Below, in pieces: positions 34,442 through 43,178 of a stretch of DNA of 64,000 nt (positions are counted from its first letter, which is position 1; every line of letters starts with the position of its first letter). The notes below the pieces were generated by a model. It was not told the origin of the DNA. It searched no databases and saw nothing but the letters and a program-made list of their open reading frames with translations. A program made the position numbers and the translations under genes. This DNA comes from WTKG01 sp963735005 (lineage in GTDB: Bacteria; Actinomycetota; Actinomycetes; Actinomycetales; Demequinaceae), in NCBI GenBank assembly GCA_963735005.1, contig CAVTJA010000009.1, positions 1 through 64,000 on the forward strand. The letters run 5' to 3'.

Positions 34442-37400
34442 CCGCCGCACGCGCGGGGGCGGTGCCCGGCCAGGCCCGCACGGTGGAGGAGCTGGCGCGG
34501 CTGCGCGGCGGCGTCACGCCCACGCCCGAGCAAGCGGCGGTGATCGGCGGGCCCGTGGGCCCCGTGCTGGTAAAGGCCGGCGCGGGCTCCGGCAAGACGC
34601 AGACGCTGTCCATGCGGATGGTCTACCTGCTCGACCACGCGCAGCAGCTATTCGGGGCGCCCATGGGGCCCGACGAGATCCTATGCCTCACGTTCACACG
34701 GAAGGCCGCCGCCGAAATCGCCGACCGCGCCGCGGCCCAGATCGAGGCCGCGTTCGGCCCCGACCCGGAGCGGGCCGACGCCGCGGTGTCCACCTACAAC
34801 GCGTACGCCGCTGGCCTGGTCGCCGAGCACGGCCTGCGCGTGGGCGTGGACCCCGACTCCGTGGTGCTCACCGACGCCGCCCTGTGGCAGCTCGCCGCGA
34901 CCATCGTCGAATCCTGGGCTGACGACCTCTCCATCGACAAGGCGCCGTCGTCCGTGACATCGGCCGTCCCGGCGCTGGCGAAGGCGCTCGCGGACCACGG
35001 CGCCAGCTCGCGCGACGTCACCGCCCTGTGCACAGCGATCGCCGACGCCATCGAGCAGATGCCGTCCACCGAGAAGACGCAGCCTGGCAAGCCCACCGGG
35101 ACCATGCTGGCGGCGGCCGCAAGGTTCAGGGACAGGGCGGCGCTCGCACCGCTCGTCGAGGCGTTCAGGGCGGCGAAGGCCGAGCGGTCGCTGCTCGACT
35201 TCTCCGACCAGGTGGCGATAGCGGGCAGGCTTGCGCGGCTGCGCGCCGTCCAGGCGGCGGAGCGCTCAAAGTACCGGGTGGTCCTGCTGGACGAGTTCCA
35301 GGACACCTCCGACGCGCAGTTGTCGTTGTTCGCCGACATCTTCGGCACGGACTTCCCGGTGGAGGCGGTGGGCGACCCGAACCAGGCCATTTACGGCTTC
35401 CGTGGGGCGTCCGCGAACTCGCTCGCGCACTTCGTTGACCGGTTTGGCGGGCAGGGCGTCGTGCGGCAGGAGTCGCTGACCATTTCCTGGCGGAATGAGG
35501 CCGGCGTGCTCGCGGCCGCCAACGTCGTCGCCGACCCGCTCCGCGTGGGCGCCAAGGTGTCGGTGCCGCTGTTGCGCTCGCGTGGCGAATACACGGGCGA
35601 GGGCGAGCCCGGCCGCGACTTCCCCAACGTGACGGCGTGCATGTACCAGGCCGCCGCCGACGAGGCCGCTGCCGTGGTCGCCGGCCTGACCGCGCGGCGC
35701 GACTCGCTTCAGCGAGCGTGGGACAAGGCTGGCAAGCCCCGGGTGGCGACCGCCGCGATTCTGTGCCGCACCAAGGCACAGTTTGGGCCCATCGTGGAGC
35801 AGTTGCGTGCCGCCGGGGTCCGGTTCGAGGTCGTGGGGCTGGGTGGCTTGCTAGACGTGCCCGAGGTGGTGGAGGCCGTGGCGCTGCTCGAGGCCGCGCA
35901 CGATCCGGGCCGCGGCGACTCCCTGATGCGGCTACTCACCTCCGAGCGTTTCGCGATCGGCGCCAGGGACCTCGCCTCCCTGCAGGAGTGGGCGGAGCAA
36001 GCCGCGGGGCCCCGCGACGAGCGCGACGTGCCCCCCAGCATCGTCGACGCGATCGCGACGCTTCCCCGCGAGGGCTGGGCCTCGTCGCGGGAAGGGCGCG
36101 AGATCACGGCCGCCGCGCGCGAGCGTCTGCGCGTACTGGCCCGCCTGGTCGAGGACGTCCGCCGCCACGCGTACCTGCCGGTTCCGGAGCTTGTGACGTT
36201 CGCGGTGCGCGCGTTGGGGCTCGACATCGAGGTCGCGGTCAGGGACGGGGAGCACGGTGCGCGCTCGCTCGACGCGCTCGTGGACACCGCGAGGTCATTC
36301 GCTACCGCCGCGGACCACGCCACACTCGGTGGCTTCCTTGCCTACCTCGACGCCGCGCGCGACGAGGAGAACGGTCTTGACGCGCCCGCCCCAACGTCGA
36401 GCGAAGACACCGTGAAGGTCCAGACCATCCACACCGCCAAGGGCCTCGAGTGGGACGTGGTGGCCGTGCCTGGCGTGGTGGACGGCAAACTCCCAAACGT
36501 CGACGTCCCGACACAACACAAGCCGTATCGGCGCGACGGCGGCTGGCTTGAGGGAATCGGCTCGCTACCGTGGCCACTGCGGCTCGACCGCGAGGACCTG
36601 CCCGTCTGGGATTGGGAGGGCGCCACCAACTTCAAGGAGTTCTCGCAGTCCGAGTCCGAGTACCGGCGGGCGGCGGGAGTCCACAAGGTCGCCGAGGAGC
36701 GGCGCCTGTTCTACGTGGCGCTCACGCGGGCGCGCTCGCACGTGATCGTGTCCGGCGCGTGGTGGAGCGACCGCAAGAGCCCGCACCTGATGTCGCCGTA
36801 CCTTGAGGAGCTGGTCCAGGCGGGGGTGGCCCAGCCGGACGTGTGGGTGGACGCGCCCGACCCCGCCGAGCGGCGCGAGCCCGAGCCCCCCGCCCCGGTC
36901 GAGTGGCCGGTCGCGCCCGGCCCGGTTCACGCGGCGCGCGCGGAATTCGCGGCGGTGGTTGACGCAGCGTCCCCGGCTGAAGCGGGCGCGCACCCGCTCG
37001 CCGCCGACGTCGAGGCGATGCTCACCGAGCGCTCCGCGCGCGCGGGGGGCGCGGCGTCGGCGTCAATGCCCGCCCACCTCTCGTCCACCGCGCTCGTGGC
37101 CCTCGCGCGCGACCGCGACGCGTTTGCGCTGTCACTGCGCCGTCCCGTCCCCGTGGAGCCCACGCTCGCCGCCGAGCGCGGCAGTGCGTTCCACGCATGG
37201 ATCGAGGAACACTACGGCCACGGCGCGCTCCTCAACGACGACGACTTCCTGCCCGGCCCGGCGGTGCCGCTCGGCGACCTCCAGCAGGCGTTCTTGGCGT
37301 CGCCGTGGGCCCAGCGCTCGCCTACGCACATCGAGGTGGACGTCGAGCTGCCCATCGCCGGCGTGACCCTGAGGTCCCGGATCGACGCCGTGTTCCCGGC

Positions 37401-37659
37401 AGGCGCCGGCCTCGACCGCGTGACGGTCGTGGACTGGAAGTCGGGGCGCGAGCCGCGCGACGACGACGAGCGCCACGCCCGCGAGATACAGCTGGCGGTG
37501 TACCGACTGGCGTGGGCCACGTGGCGCAGCATTCCCGTAGAAGACGTTGACGCCGCCTTCTTCTACGCTGCGACCGGCCAGACCGCGACGCCGGAGCGCC
37601 TGCTCACCGAACCCGAGATCGTCGCGCTCATCACGGGCGAGCCGCCCGCGGCAGGCTAG
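34438..37659 (+). CDS. adnB: AdnB subunit of the AdnAB helicase-nuclease
   Basis: 1073-residue partner of AdnA. In mycobacteria AdnB is the driving 3'-to-5' motor and also carries a nuclease. Motifs: Walker A VKAGAGSGKTQTL, CLTFTRKAAAEI, motif II VVLLDEFQDTSDAQ, GDPNQAIYGFRGAS, VQTIHTAKGLEWDVV (motif V), YVALTRARSHV (motif VI). C-terminal nuclease: RGSAFHAWIEEHYG, RSRIDAVFP, VVDWKSGREP, LAVYRLAWA. No Fe-S cysteines, unlike AdnA. GTG 34438 overlaps the adnA stop by 4 bp, so the subunits are made in coupled translation. Its stop shares CTAG with the convergent gene. Confidence 0.95.
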   Translation: MTAARAGAVPGQARTVEELARLRGGVTPTPEQAAVIGGPVGPVLVKAGAGSGKTQTLSMRMVYLLDHAQQLFGAPMGPDEILCLTFTRKAAAEIADRAAAQIEAAFGPDPERADAAVSTYNAYAAGLVAEHGLRVGVDPDSVVLTDAALWQLAATIVESWADDLSIDKAPSSVTSAVPALAKALADHGASSRDVTALCTAIADAIEQMPSTEKTQPGKPTGTMLAAAARFRDRAALAPLVEAFRAAKAERSLLDFSDQVAIAGRLARLRAVQAAERSKYRVVLLDEFQDTSDAQLSLFADIFGTDFPVEAVGDPNQAIYGFRGASANSLAHFVDRFGGQGVVRQESLTISWRNEAGVLAAANVVADPLRVGAKVSVPLLRSRGEYTGEGEPGRDFPNVTACMYQAAADEAAAVVAGLTARRDSLQRAWDKAGKPRVATAAILCRTKAQFGPIVEQLRAAGVRFEVVGLGGLLDVPEVVEAVALLEAAHDPGRGDSLMRLLTSERFAIGARDLASLQEWAEQAAGPRDERDVPPSIVDAIATLPREGWASSREGREITAAARERLRVLARLVEDVRRHAYLPVPELVTFAVRALGLDIEVAVRDGEHGARSLDALVDTARSFATAADHATLGGFLAYLDAARDEENGLDAPAPTSSEDTVKVQTIHTAKGLEWDVVAVPGVVDGKLPNVDVPTQHKPYRRDGGWLEGIGSLPWPLRLDREDLPVWDWEGATNFKEFSQSESEYRRAAGVHKVAEERRLFYVALTRARSHVIVSGAWWSDRKSPHLMSPYLEELVQAGVAQPDVWVDAPDPAERREPEPPAPVEWPVAPGPVHAARAEFAAVVDAASPAEAGAHPLAADVEAMLTERSARAGGAASASMPAHLSSTALVALARDRDAFALSLRRPVPVEPTLAAERGSAFHAWIEEHYGHGALLNDDDFLPGPAVPLGDLQQAFLASPWAQRSPTHIEVDVELPIAGVTLRSRIDAVFPAGAGLDRVTVVDWKSGREPRDDDERHAREIQLAVYRLAWATWRSIPVEDVDAAFFYAATGQTATPERLLTEPEIVALITGEPPAAG

Positions 37660-38582
37660 AGCGAGTCGTCTTCGGCTAGGAGCGCCTCGAGGTCGGCGAG
37701 CATCCCGCGCGCGTCGTCCACGATCGCGGGCTCCTCGGTGCGCACGCCGTGCAGCAGCCAGCGAGCGAGTGCCATCTCCGACGCGAGGCGTGCGCGGTCC
37801 AGGAGGTGGGGGTCGCGCAGCTCTCGCCGCGCCCCGTGGTAGGCCTCCATGACGGACTCGAGCGCGTCGGGAGGAGCGGCGGCGACCAGCCAGCCAAGGT
37901 CATCCGCCGGGTCGCCCACGCGCGCGTCCACCCAGGTCAGCACGCCAACCACCTGGCCGTCGGCCACGATGATGCGGTGCTCGCCGAGGTTGCCGTGCGC
38001 GACGGTCGGCTCGAACCGCCACCACGACACGTCCTCAAGTTGAGCCTCCCAGCGGGAGGACAGCGACGGCGGCACCAGGGTGGTCTGGATCGCGGCGTCG
38101 AGCTCCGCCAGGCGGCGCTCGCGGTGCGTGGCCGGGGTGTAGGTGGGCATGCCGAGGTCGTCGATGAGGTCCGCGGGAAGCTCGTGGATTTCGGCAATCG
38201 CGCGCCCAAGCGACGCGGCGAGGCCGGGCCCCGGCTCGAGGTTCGCGAGGCTCAGGCGGCTGCCGCGAATCTGCTCGTACACGACGGCCCGCCCGCCGTC
38301 TTGGGTAGGCGCCGTGCCCGCGGGGCGCGGCACGTCGAACGACAGCGCGCCGGAGTCGCGTGCCTTCGCGAGCTGCGTCAACAGCGACATTTCGGCCTCA
38401 AGCGCCGCCCCCGCGCTCGCGCGTCGGGCCGCCCTGACAGTCCATCTCTTGCCCGTGGAGTCCACGACGACCACGACGTCGTAGTCCGCATCGGCGTGCG
38501 TGCTCCGGAGCACGTCGTACACGTCGAGGCCAGGAACTGCGACCGACGCGAGGGCTGCGAGAGCCAGCGGAGAGTTGGGCAT
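37656..38582 (-). CDS. Aminoglycoside/macrolide phosphotransferase-fold protein, altered catalytic loop
   Basis: 308 residues of the APH/choline kinase fold. N-lobe: YDVVVVVDSTGKRWTVRAARR and an LEAEMSLL helix (Glu for the Lys-Glu pair). C-lobe: IHELPADLIDDLG, then the Brenner loop reads AHGNLGEHRIIV where the family has HGDLHxxNxL, and the metal-binding loop reads LTWVDARVGDPADDLGWL (D present). So the catalytic Asp is Asn and the Asn ligand is His/Arg; phosphotransfer would be impaired or different. Resistance function should not be inferred. TACCGT is 6 nt before ATG 38582, preferred to GTG 38609. Sits between adnB and nudC, on the opposite strand. Confidence 0.8.
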   Translation of the reverse strand: MPNSPLALAALASVAVPGLDVYDVLRSTHADADYDVVVVVDSTGKRWTVRAARRASAGAALEAEMSLLTQLAKARDSGALSFDVPRPAGTAPTQDGGRAVVYEQIRGSRLSLANLEPGPGLAASLGRAIAEIHELPADLIDDLGMPTYTPATHRERRLAELDAAIQTTLVPPSLSSRWEAQLEDVSWWRFEPTVAHGNLGEHRIIVADGQVVGVLTWVDARVGDPADDLGWLVAAAPPDALESVMEAYHGARRELRDPHLLDRARLASEMALARWLLHGVRTEEPAIVDDARGMLADLEALLAEDDSL

Positions 38583-38588
38583 GCCCTC

Positions 38589-38594
38589 ACGGTA
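38589..38594 (-). promoter_or_regulatory. -10 element TACCGT (leaderless, phosphotransferase-like gene)
   Basis: TACCGT ends 6 nt before ATG 38582. Confidence 0.5.
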
Positions 38595-38641
38595 TTCGCC
38601 CGGAGGCACTTCGCGCCACGCGCGGGGCTACGCGGGTGACG

Positions 38642-38647
38642 TAACGT
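38642..38647 (+). promoter_or_regulatory. -10 element TAACGT for nudC (leaderless)
   Basis: TAACGT ends 6 nt before GTG 38654, choosing it over the in-frame GTG 38648. Confidence 0.5.
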
Positions 38648-38653
38648 GTGGGG

Positions 38654-39562
38654 GTGAATGCTCCGTGGCCCCTCGATCAGCCCCTGTTGGTGGACCGCGC
38701 GGCGGAGCGTCGGGCGTCCGTGGGCCTCGCCGCGTGCCGCGCCGTGGTGGTGTCGGGCACGTCAGTGCTTGTCGACGCTGACCGGGTCGCGCTGGTGCCG
38801 CCGGGCGAGTGGCCCGCTGGCTCCCTGGCCACGTTCCTGGGCGCGGTGGACGGCACGGACGTCGTCGCGGTGGCCGTGCCCGAGGGCTGGAAGCGGGCCG
38901 ACGGCGTCGCAACCCGGTGGACGCCGCTGCGCGAGATCGCCGACCACCACACCGAGGGCGACGCCGATCACGCGCGCGACCGCGAACTCGCGGTGACCGC
39001 GGTCGCGATGACCACCTGGCACGACCGCAACCCGGCGTGCTCGCTGTGCGGCACCGCCACCGAGCCCCGCGAGGCCGGCTGGGTGCGAGCGTGCCCCAAA
39101 GACGGGCGCGACCACTACCCGCGCACGGATCCCGCCGTCATCGTCGCTATTACGGACGACGACGACCGGATGCTTCTCGCGCACGTCACCTACCACTCGC
39201 CGCGCCGCTACTCGCACCTCGCGGGCTACCTGGAGCCCGGGGAGTCGCTCGAACAGGCGGTGCACCGCGAGGCGTGGGAGGAGGCGCGGATCACTCTGCG
39301 CGACCTCGAGTACGTGGGCTCGCAGCCGTGGCCGTTCCCGGCTTCCGTGATGGCCGCCTTCCGCGCGAAGGCAGCGACCACCGCCATCACCGTTGACGGC
39401 GTGGAGGTGGAGGACGCAAGATTCTTCACGCGCGAGGATGTCGCGGCGCAGGTAGCCGACGGCACCATCGTGCTGGCGCCCCCAGGGTCAATCGCCCGGA
39501 ATCTTATTCACCACTGGTACGGCGGCGAAGTCGAGCCCGGGCCCGATGTCCGGAAGGCCTGA
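38654..39562 (+). CDS. nudC: NAD(P)H pyrophosphatase / NAD-RNA decapping Nudix hydrolase
   Basis: 302 residues. NudC cleaves NAD(H) and removes NAD caps from RNA. Zinc-ribbon segment CSLCGTATEPREAGWVRACPKDG with only three of the four usual Cys visible, then HYPRTDPAVIVAI. Nudix box GYLEPGESLEQAVHREAWEEARI (canonical GX5EX7REUXEEXGU except the last Gly is Arg/Ile), followed by the NudC-specific SQPWPFP. In mycobacteria nudC has the same neighbours, adnB and uvrD2. The uvrD2 start lies 13 nt beyond its stop. Confidence 0.95.
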   Translation: MNAPWPLDQPLLVDRAAERRASVGLAACRAVVVSGTSVLVDADRVALVPPGEWPAGSLATFLGAVDGTDVVAVAVPEGWKRADGVATRWTPLREIADHHTEGDADHARDRELAVTAVAMTTWHDRNPACSLCGTATEPREAGWVRACPKDGRDHYPRTDPAVIVAITDDDDRMLLAHVTYHSPRRYSHLAGYLEPGESLEQAVHREAWEEARITLRDLEYVGSQPWPFPASVMAAFRAKAATTAITVDGVEVEDARFFTREDVAAQVADGTIVLAPPGSIARNLIHHWYGGEVEPGPDVRKA

Positions 39563-39575
39563 CACAATCCCTCAC

Positions 39576-41531
39576 ATGTCCGCCGACGAGATCCTTGAGG
39601 CGCTCGACCCCGAGCAGCGCGAGGTCGCGACCACCCTGCATGGCCCGGTCGTGGTGCTCGCCGGCGCGGGAACCGGCAAGACGCGCGCGATGACGCACCG
39701 CATCGCATACGGCGTGCGCGTCAACGCCTACAACCCGCAGGCGGTGCTCGCGGTGACGTTCACCGCGCGCGCGGCGGGCGAGATGCGCTCCCGCCTGCGC
39801 GCGCTCGGCGCCGACGGCGTGCAGGCCCGAACGTTCCATGCGGCCGCGCTGCGCCAGCTTAGCTACTTCTGGCCCGAGGCCGTCGGCGGGCAGATTCCGC
39901 CCATCGCCGAGCACAAGGCGCAGCTTGTGGCGGCGGCGGCGCGTCAGCTCGGGCGCTCGGTGGACCGGCTCGCGGTGCGTGACCTCGCCTCCGAGATCGA
40001 GTGGGCAAAGGTGTCCCTTGTCGCGGCGGAGGACTACGCCAAGGTCGCGGCCGACGCCGGGCGCCCGGCGCCCGCGGGGTTCGAGCGGTCCGCCGTCGCC
40101 GACTTGATGCGCGCGTACGAGGACGTGAAGTCCGACAGGGTGGTGCTCGACTTCGAGGACATCCTGCTGCTGCTGGCCGACGTCATGTCACGCCATCGCG
40201 AGATCGGCGACACCATCCGCCGCCAGTACAAGCACTTTGTGGTGGACGAGTACCAGGACGTCTCGCCGCTCCAGCAATACCTGCTCGACCAGTGGCTTGG
40301 CGGGCGCGAGGACCTCTGCGTCGTGGGTGACCCGTCGCAGACCATCTACTCGTTCGCGGGCGCGTCGCCCCGCCACCTGCTGGATTTCCGCCGCCGGTAT
40401 CCGGACGCCACGCTCGTGCGGCTGGTTCGCGATTATCGCTCCACTCCGCAGGTGGTCGCGCTTGCCAACGGCCTGATGGGGCGGCGCGGCCCGGACGCCG
40501 TGGAGCTTGTCGCCCAGCGGCCTTCCGGCCCAGAGGTGGCGTTCCGGGCCTACGCCGACGACGCCGCCGAGGCGGCGGGAATCGCCGAGCGCATCGACGC
40601 GCTGATCGCGGCCGGCGTGCCCGCGCGCGAGACCGCCATTCTCTACCGCACCAACGGCCAGTCCGAGACCTTTGAGGACGCGCTCGCGCAGCGCGGCATC
40701 GGCTATGTGGTGCGCGGAGGCAAGCGGTTCTTCGAGCGCGACGAAGTCAAGAAGGCGATGGTGCTCATCCGCGCCGCGGCCGCAGGTGTGCCCCACGAGG
40801 AGGTCCCCGTCGCGGTGCGCGACGCCCTGCTCGAGGCCGGATGGCAGGAGGAGCCCCCCGCGCCGCGGGGGGCCGTGCGCGAGCGGTGGGACTCACTGAA
40901 CGCGATTGTGGCCCTCGCCGACGACTGGCAAGGCACGCTACGTGAGTTCGTCGAGGACCTCGCCGACCGCGCGTCCGCCCAGTACGCGCCGGCTGTCGAG
41001 GGCGTCACGCTGAGCACCATGCACGCCGCGAAGGGGCTCGAGTGGGACTCGGTGTTCCTCGCGGGGATGAGCGAGGGCCTGATGCCGGTGGGCCTCGCCG
41101 AGACCGAGGCTGCGATCGAGGAGGAGAAGCGGCTGCTTTACGTGGGGATCACTCGCGCTCGCGAGCACCTGTCGTTGTCCTTCGCCCGCGCGCGCAACGA
41201 GGGCGGGCGTGCCACGCGCAAGCGCACCAGGTTCCTCGAGAAGTGGTGGCCCGACGCGCGCGACACTGCCAAGCGCCGCCGCCCCGCAGCCGCCGCCGAG
41301 GACCTCAACGCCGACGACGCTCGGCTGTTCGACACCCTCAAGGCCTGGCGCCTCGCCCACGCGCAGGCCGACGGCAAGCCCGCGTACACCGTGCTCGTGG
41401 ACGCAAGCCTCGCCGAGATCGCGATGCGGCGCCCCGCCAACATCGGCGAGCTCGCGGCCGTGCGCGGCGTCGGCGCCTCCAAACTCGACCGTTACGGAAC
41501 CGAGATTCTCGAGCTCGTGCGCGCCGATTAG
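39576..41531 (+). CDS. uvrD2: UvrD2-type superfamily 1 DNA helicase with HRDC domain
   Basis: 651 residues. 3'-to-5' DNA helicase; the mycobacterial ortholog UvrD2 is essential. Motifs: AGAGTGKTRAMTHRIA (I), AVTFTARAAGEMRSRL (Ia), FVVDEYQDVSPLQQ (II), VGDPSQTIYSFAGAS (III), LVRDYRSTPQVV (IV), LSTMHAAKGLEWDSV (V), YVGITRAREHLSLSFA (VI). HRDC domain at the C-terminus (about 590-651: AYTVLVDASLAEIAMRRPA..GVGASKLDRYGTEILE). The Cys-rich (tetracysteine) segment between motor and HRDC that M. tuberculosis UvrD2 has is replaced here by an Ala/Arg linker of about 30 residues with no Cys. ATG 39576 is preferred; ATG 39546 would overlap nudC. Confidence 0.95.
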   Translation: MSADEILEALDPEQREVATTLHGPVVVLAGAGTGKTRAMTHRIAYGVRVNAYNPQAVLAVTFTARAAGEMRSRLRALGADGVQARTFHAAALRQLSYFWPEAVGGQIPPIAEHKAQLVAAAARQLGRSVDRLAVRDLASEIEWAKVSLVAAEDYAKVAADAGRPAPAGFERSAVADLMRAYEDVKSDRVVLDFEDILLLLADVMSRHREIGDTIRRQYKHFVVDEYQDVSPLQQYLLDQWLGGREDLCVVGDPSQTIYSFAGASPRHLLDFRRRYPDATLVRLVRDYRSTPQVVALANGLMGRRGPDAVELVAQRPSGPEVAFRAYADDAAEAAGIAERIDALIAAGVPARETAILYRTNGQSETFEDALAQRGIGYVVRGGKRFFERDEVKKAMVLIRAAAAGVPHEEVPVAVRDALLEAGWQEEPPAPRGAVRERWDSLNAIVALADDWQGTLREFVEDLADRASAQYAPAVEGVTLSTMHAAKGLEWDSVFLAGMSEGLMPVGLAETEAAIEEEKRLLYVGITRAREHLSLSFARARNEGGRATRKRTRFLEKWWPDARDTAKRRRPAAAAEDLNADDARLFDTLKAWRLAHAQADGKPAYTVLVDASLAEIAMRRPANIGELAAVRGVGASKLDRYGTEILELVRAD

Positions 41532-41658
41532 AATCGGCGGGTTGGCGCGCGTCAGGAGCACCGTGACGATGCGCCAGCCGCACCCTCGCCGTGTCGTAGG
41601 TCGCGGGTAGCCTTCCGCTAGCCCCCGCCGCCTCGCCCATTCGTGAAAGGCATCATCC

Positions 41659-43152
41659 ATGGCCGACGCTCGCCCTTCCGTCCGCGTTGACGAGGCCGCT
41701 CCCGTTGCGGAGTCCTCCCCCGAGCAGCGCCGGCGCGACAACCTCGTGATCAACCTGCTGCTGGTCGCGGCCTTTACGGTGATTTTGAACGAGACCGTTA
41801 TGAGCGTCGCGATCCGGCACCTGACGCTTGACCTCGACATCTCCGTCGTCGCCGCGCAGTGGCTCACCACCGCGTTCCTGCTGACGATGTCGGTGGTCAT
41901 CCCGACCACCGGATTCTTGCTCCAGCGGTTCACCACGCGCGCCACGTTTATCGCCGCGATGTCGCTGTTCACGGCAGGGACGCTGCTCGCGGCGCTCGCG
42001 AGCGGATTCCCGATGTTGTTGGCGGCGCGGGTGGTCCAGGCGTCGGGTACAGCGATCATGCTGCCGTTGTTGATGACGACGGTCATGACGCTCGTTCCTG
42101 CGGCCGAGCGCGGCCGCCGGATGGGCAACATCACCATCGTCATCGCGCTCGCGCCCGCGTTGGGCCCAACCATCTCAGGCGCGATCCTGAGCGTGGCGAA
42201 CTGGCGCTTTATGTTCTGGTTCATCCTGCCGGTCGCGCTGACCGCGCTCGTGATCGGCGTGGCGCGCATGACGAACGTCGGCGAACGCGGCACGGCTGCG
42301 CTGGACGGCTGGTCGCTGCCACTTGCCGCGCTCGGCTTTGGAGGCGTCGTGTACGGACTCAGCAAGTTCGGCGAGGACGCGGCGACGCGCGACTCGCGAG
42401 TGATGGCGCTGTCGCTCGCCATCGGTGGAGTGGCGCTAGCTGCATTTGTGTGGCGCCAGCTCGTCATGCAGCGTACGGACCGCGCCCTGCTCGACCTGCG
42501 AACGTTCCGCAGCCGTGTGTACACCGTGTCGATCATCCTGTTCGTTGTCGCGATGGCTGCGCTCTTCGGCGCGATCATCCTGCTGCCCATATTCATGCAG
42601 GGCGTGCTCGGGATGACGGTGCTGGCGTCGGGACTGTTCCTGCTTCCCGGCGGGCTCATTTTCGGCCTGATGGGTCCGGTGGTGGGACGCCTGTACGACC
42701 GCCTCGGGCCGCGCCCACTCGTGATCCCGGGTTCCATCCTGCTCGCGGGGGGCCTCTGGGGGCTCGTAGCAGTCGTGTCTGACTCCACAAACTGGGTCGC
42801 CCTGCTGGCATGCCACGTGGTGATCACCGCCGGCTTGTCGCTGATGTTCACCACCTTGTTCTCCGCCAGCCTTGGATCGCTAGCGCCGCACCTCTACTCG
42901 CACGGATCCGCGACGCTCGCGACCATCCAGCAGGTGGCCGGCGCCGCGGGCACCGCCGCGCTCGTGTCGACGATGTCGGCGGTAGCGCTGTCGAGGCTCG
43001 GAGCCGGAGCTTCCGAGGCCGTGGCGCTGTCGGGCGGCATCCGGGTGGCTTTCATGGTGTCGGCGGTGCTCGCGACGGCGGGAATCGCGCTGACGTTCCT
43101 GGTGCCCAAGCAGATCCCGGCCGTCGCGGGCGCGGGGCACGCCGCGCACTAG
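41659..43152 (+). CDS. MFS transporter, DHA2 (14-TM, EmrB/QacA-like) drug:H+ antiporter
   Basis: 497 residues, fourteen predicted helices. Hallmarks: ILNETVMSVAIRHLTLDL and QWLTTAFLLTMSVVIPTTGFLLQRFTTR (motif A-like, after TM2), RVVQASGTAIMLPLLMTTVM (motif B), ALAPALGPTISGAILSVANWRFMFW (motif C, the antiporter signature of DHA2). Exports hydrophobic drugs or metabolites in exchange for protons; substrate not predictable. AAAGG precedes ATG 41659 by 9 nt. It sits where mycobacteria carry whiB7 close to uvrD2; no whiB7 gene is seen here. Confidence 0.93.
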   Translation: MADARPSVRVDEAAPVAESSPEQRRRDNLVINLLLVAAFTVILNETVMSVAIRHLTLDLDISVVAAQWLTTAFLLTMSVVIPTTGFLLQRFTTRATFIAAMSLFTAGTLLAALASGFPMLLAARVVQASGTAIMLPLLMTTVMTLVPAAERGRRMGNITIVIALAPALGPTISGAILSVANWRFMFWFILPVALTALVIGVARMTNVGERGTAALDGWSLPLAALGFGGVVYGLSKFGEDAATRDSRVMALSLAIGGVALAAFVWRQLVMQRTDRALLDLRTFRSRVYTVSIILFVVAMAALFGAIILLPIFMQGVLGMTVLASGLFLLPGGLIFGLMGPVVGRLYDRLGPRPLVIPGSILLAGGLWGLVAVVSDSTNWVALLACHVVITAGLSLMFTTLFSASLGSLAPHLYSHGSATLATIQQVAGAAGTAALVSTMSAVALSRLGAGASEAVALSGGIRVAFMVSAVLATAGIALTFLVPKQIPAVAGAGHAAH

Positions 43153-43178
43153 CGCCCGAGCAGTCGCCACTGGCGGGT

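Noticed and set aside
37656..38582. Antibiotic resistance kinase
   Set aside because: The fold is aminoglycoside/macrolide phosphotransferase-like, but the catalytic Asp is missing and the genomic context is DNA repair.
40938..42854. Minus-strand 638-aa open frame
   Set aside because: Antisense to uvrD2 and the MFS transporter; low-complexity Ser/Arg/Thr composition without any domain.
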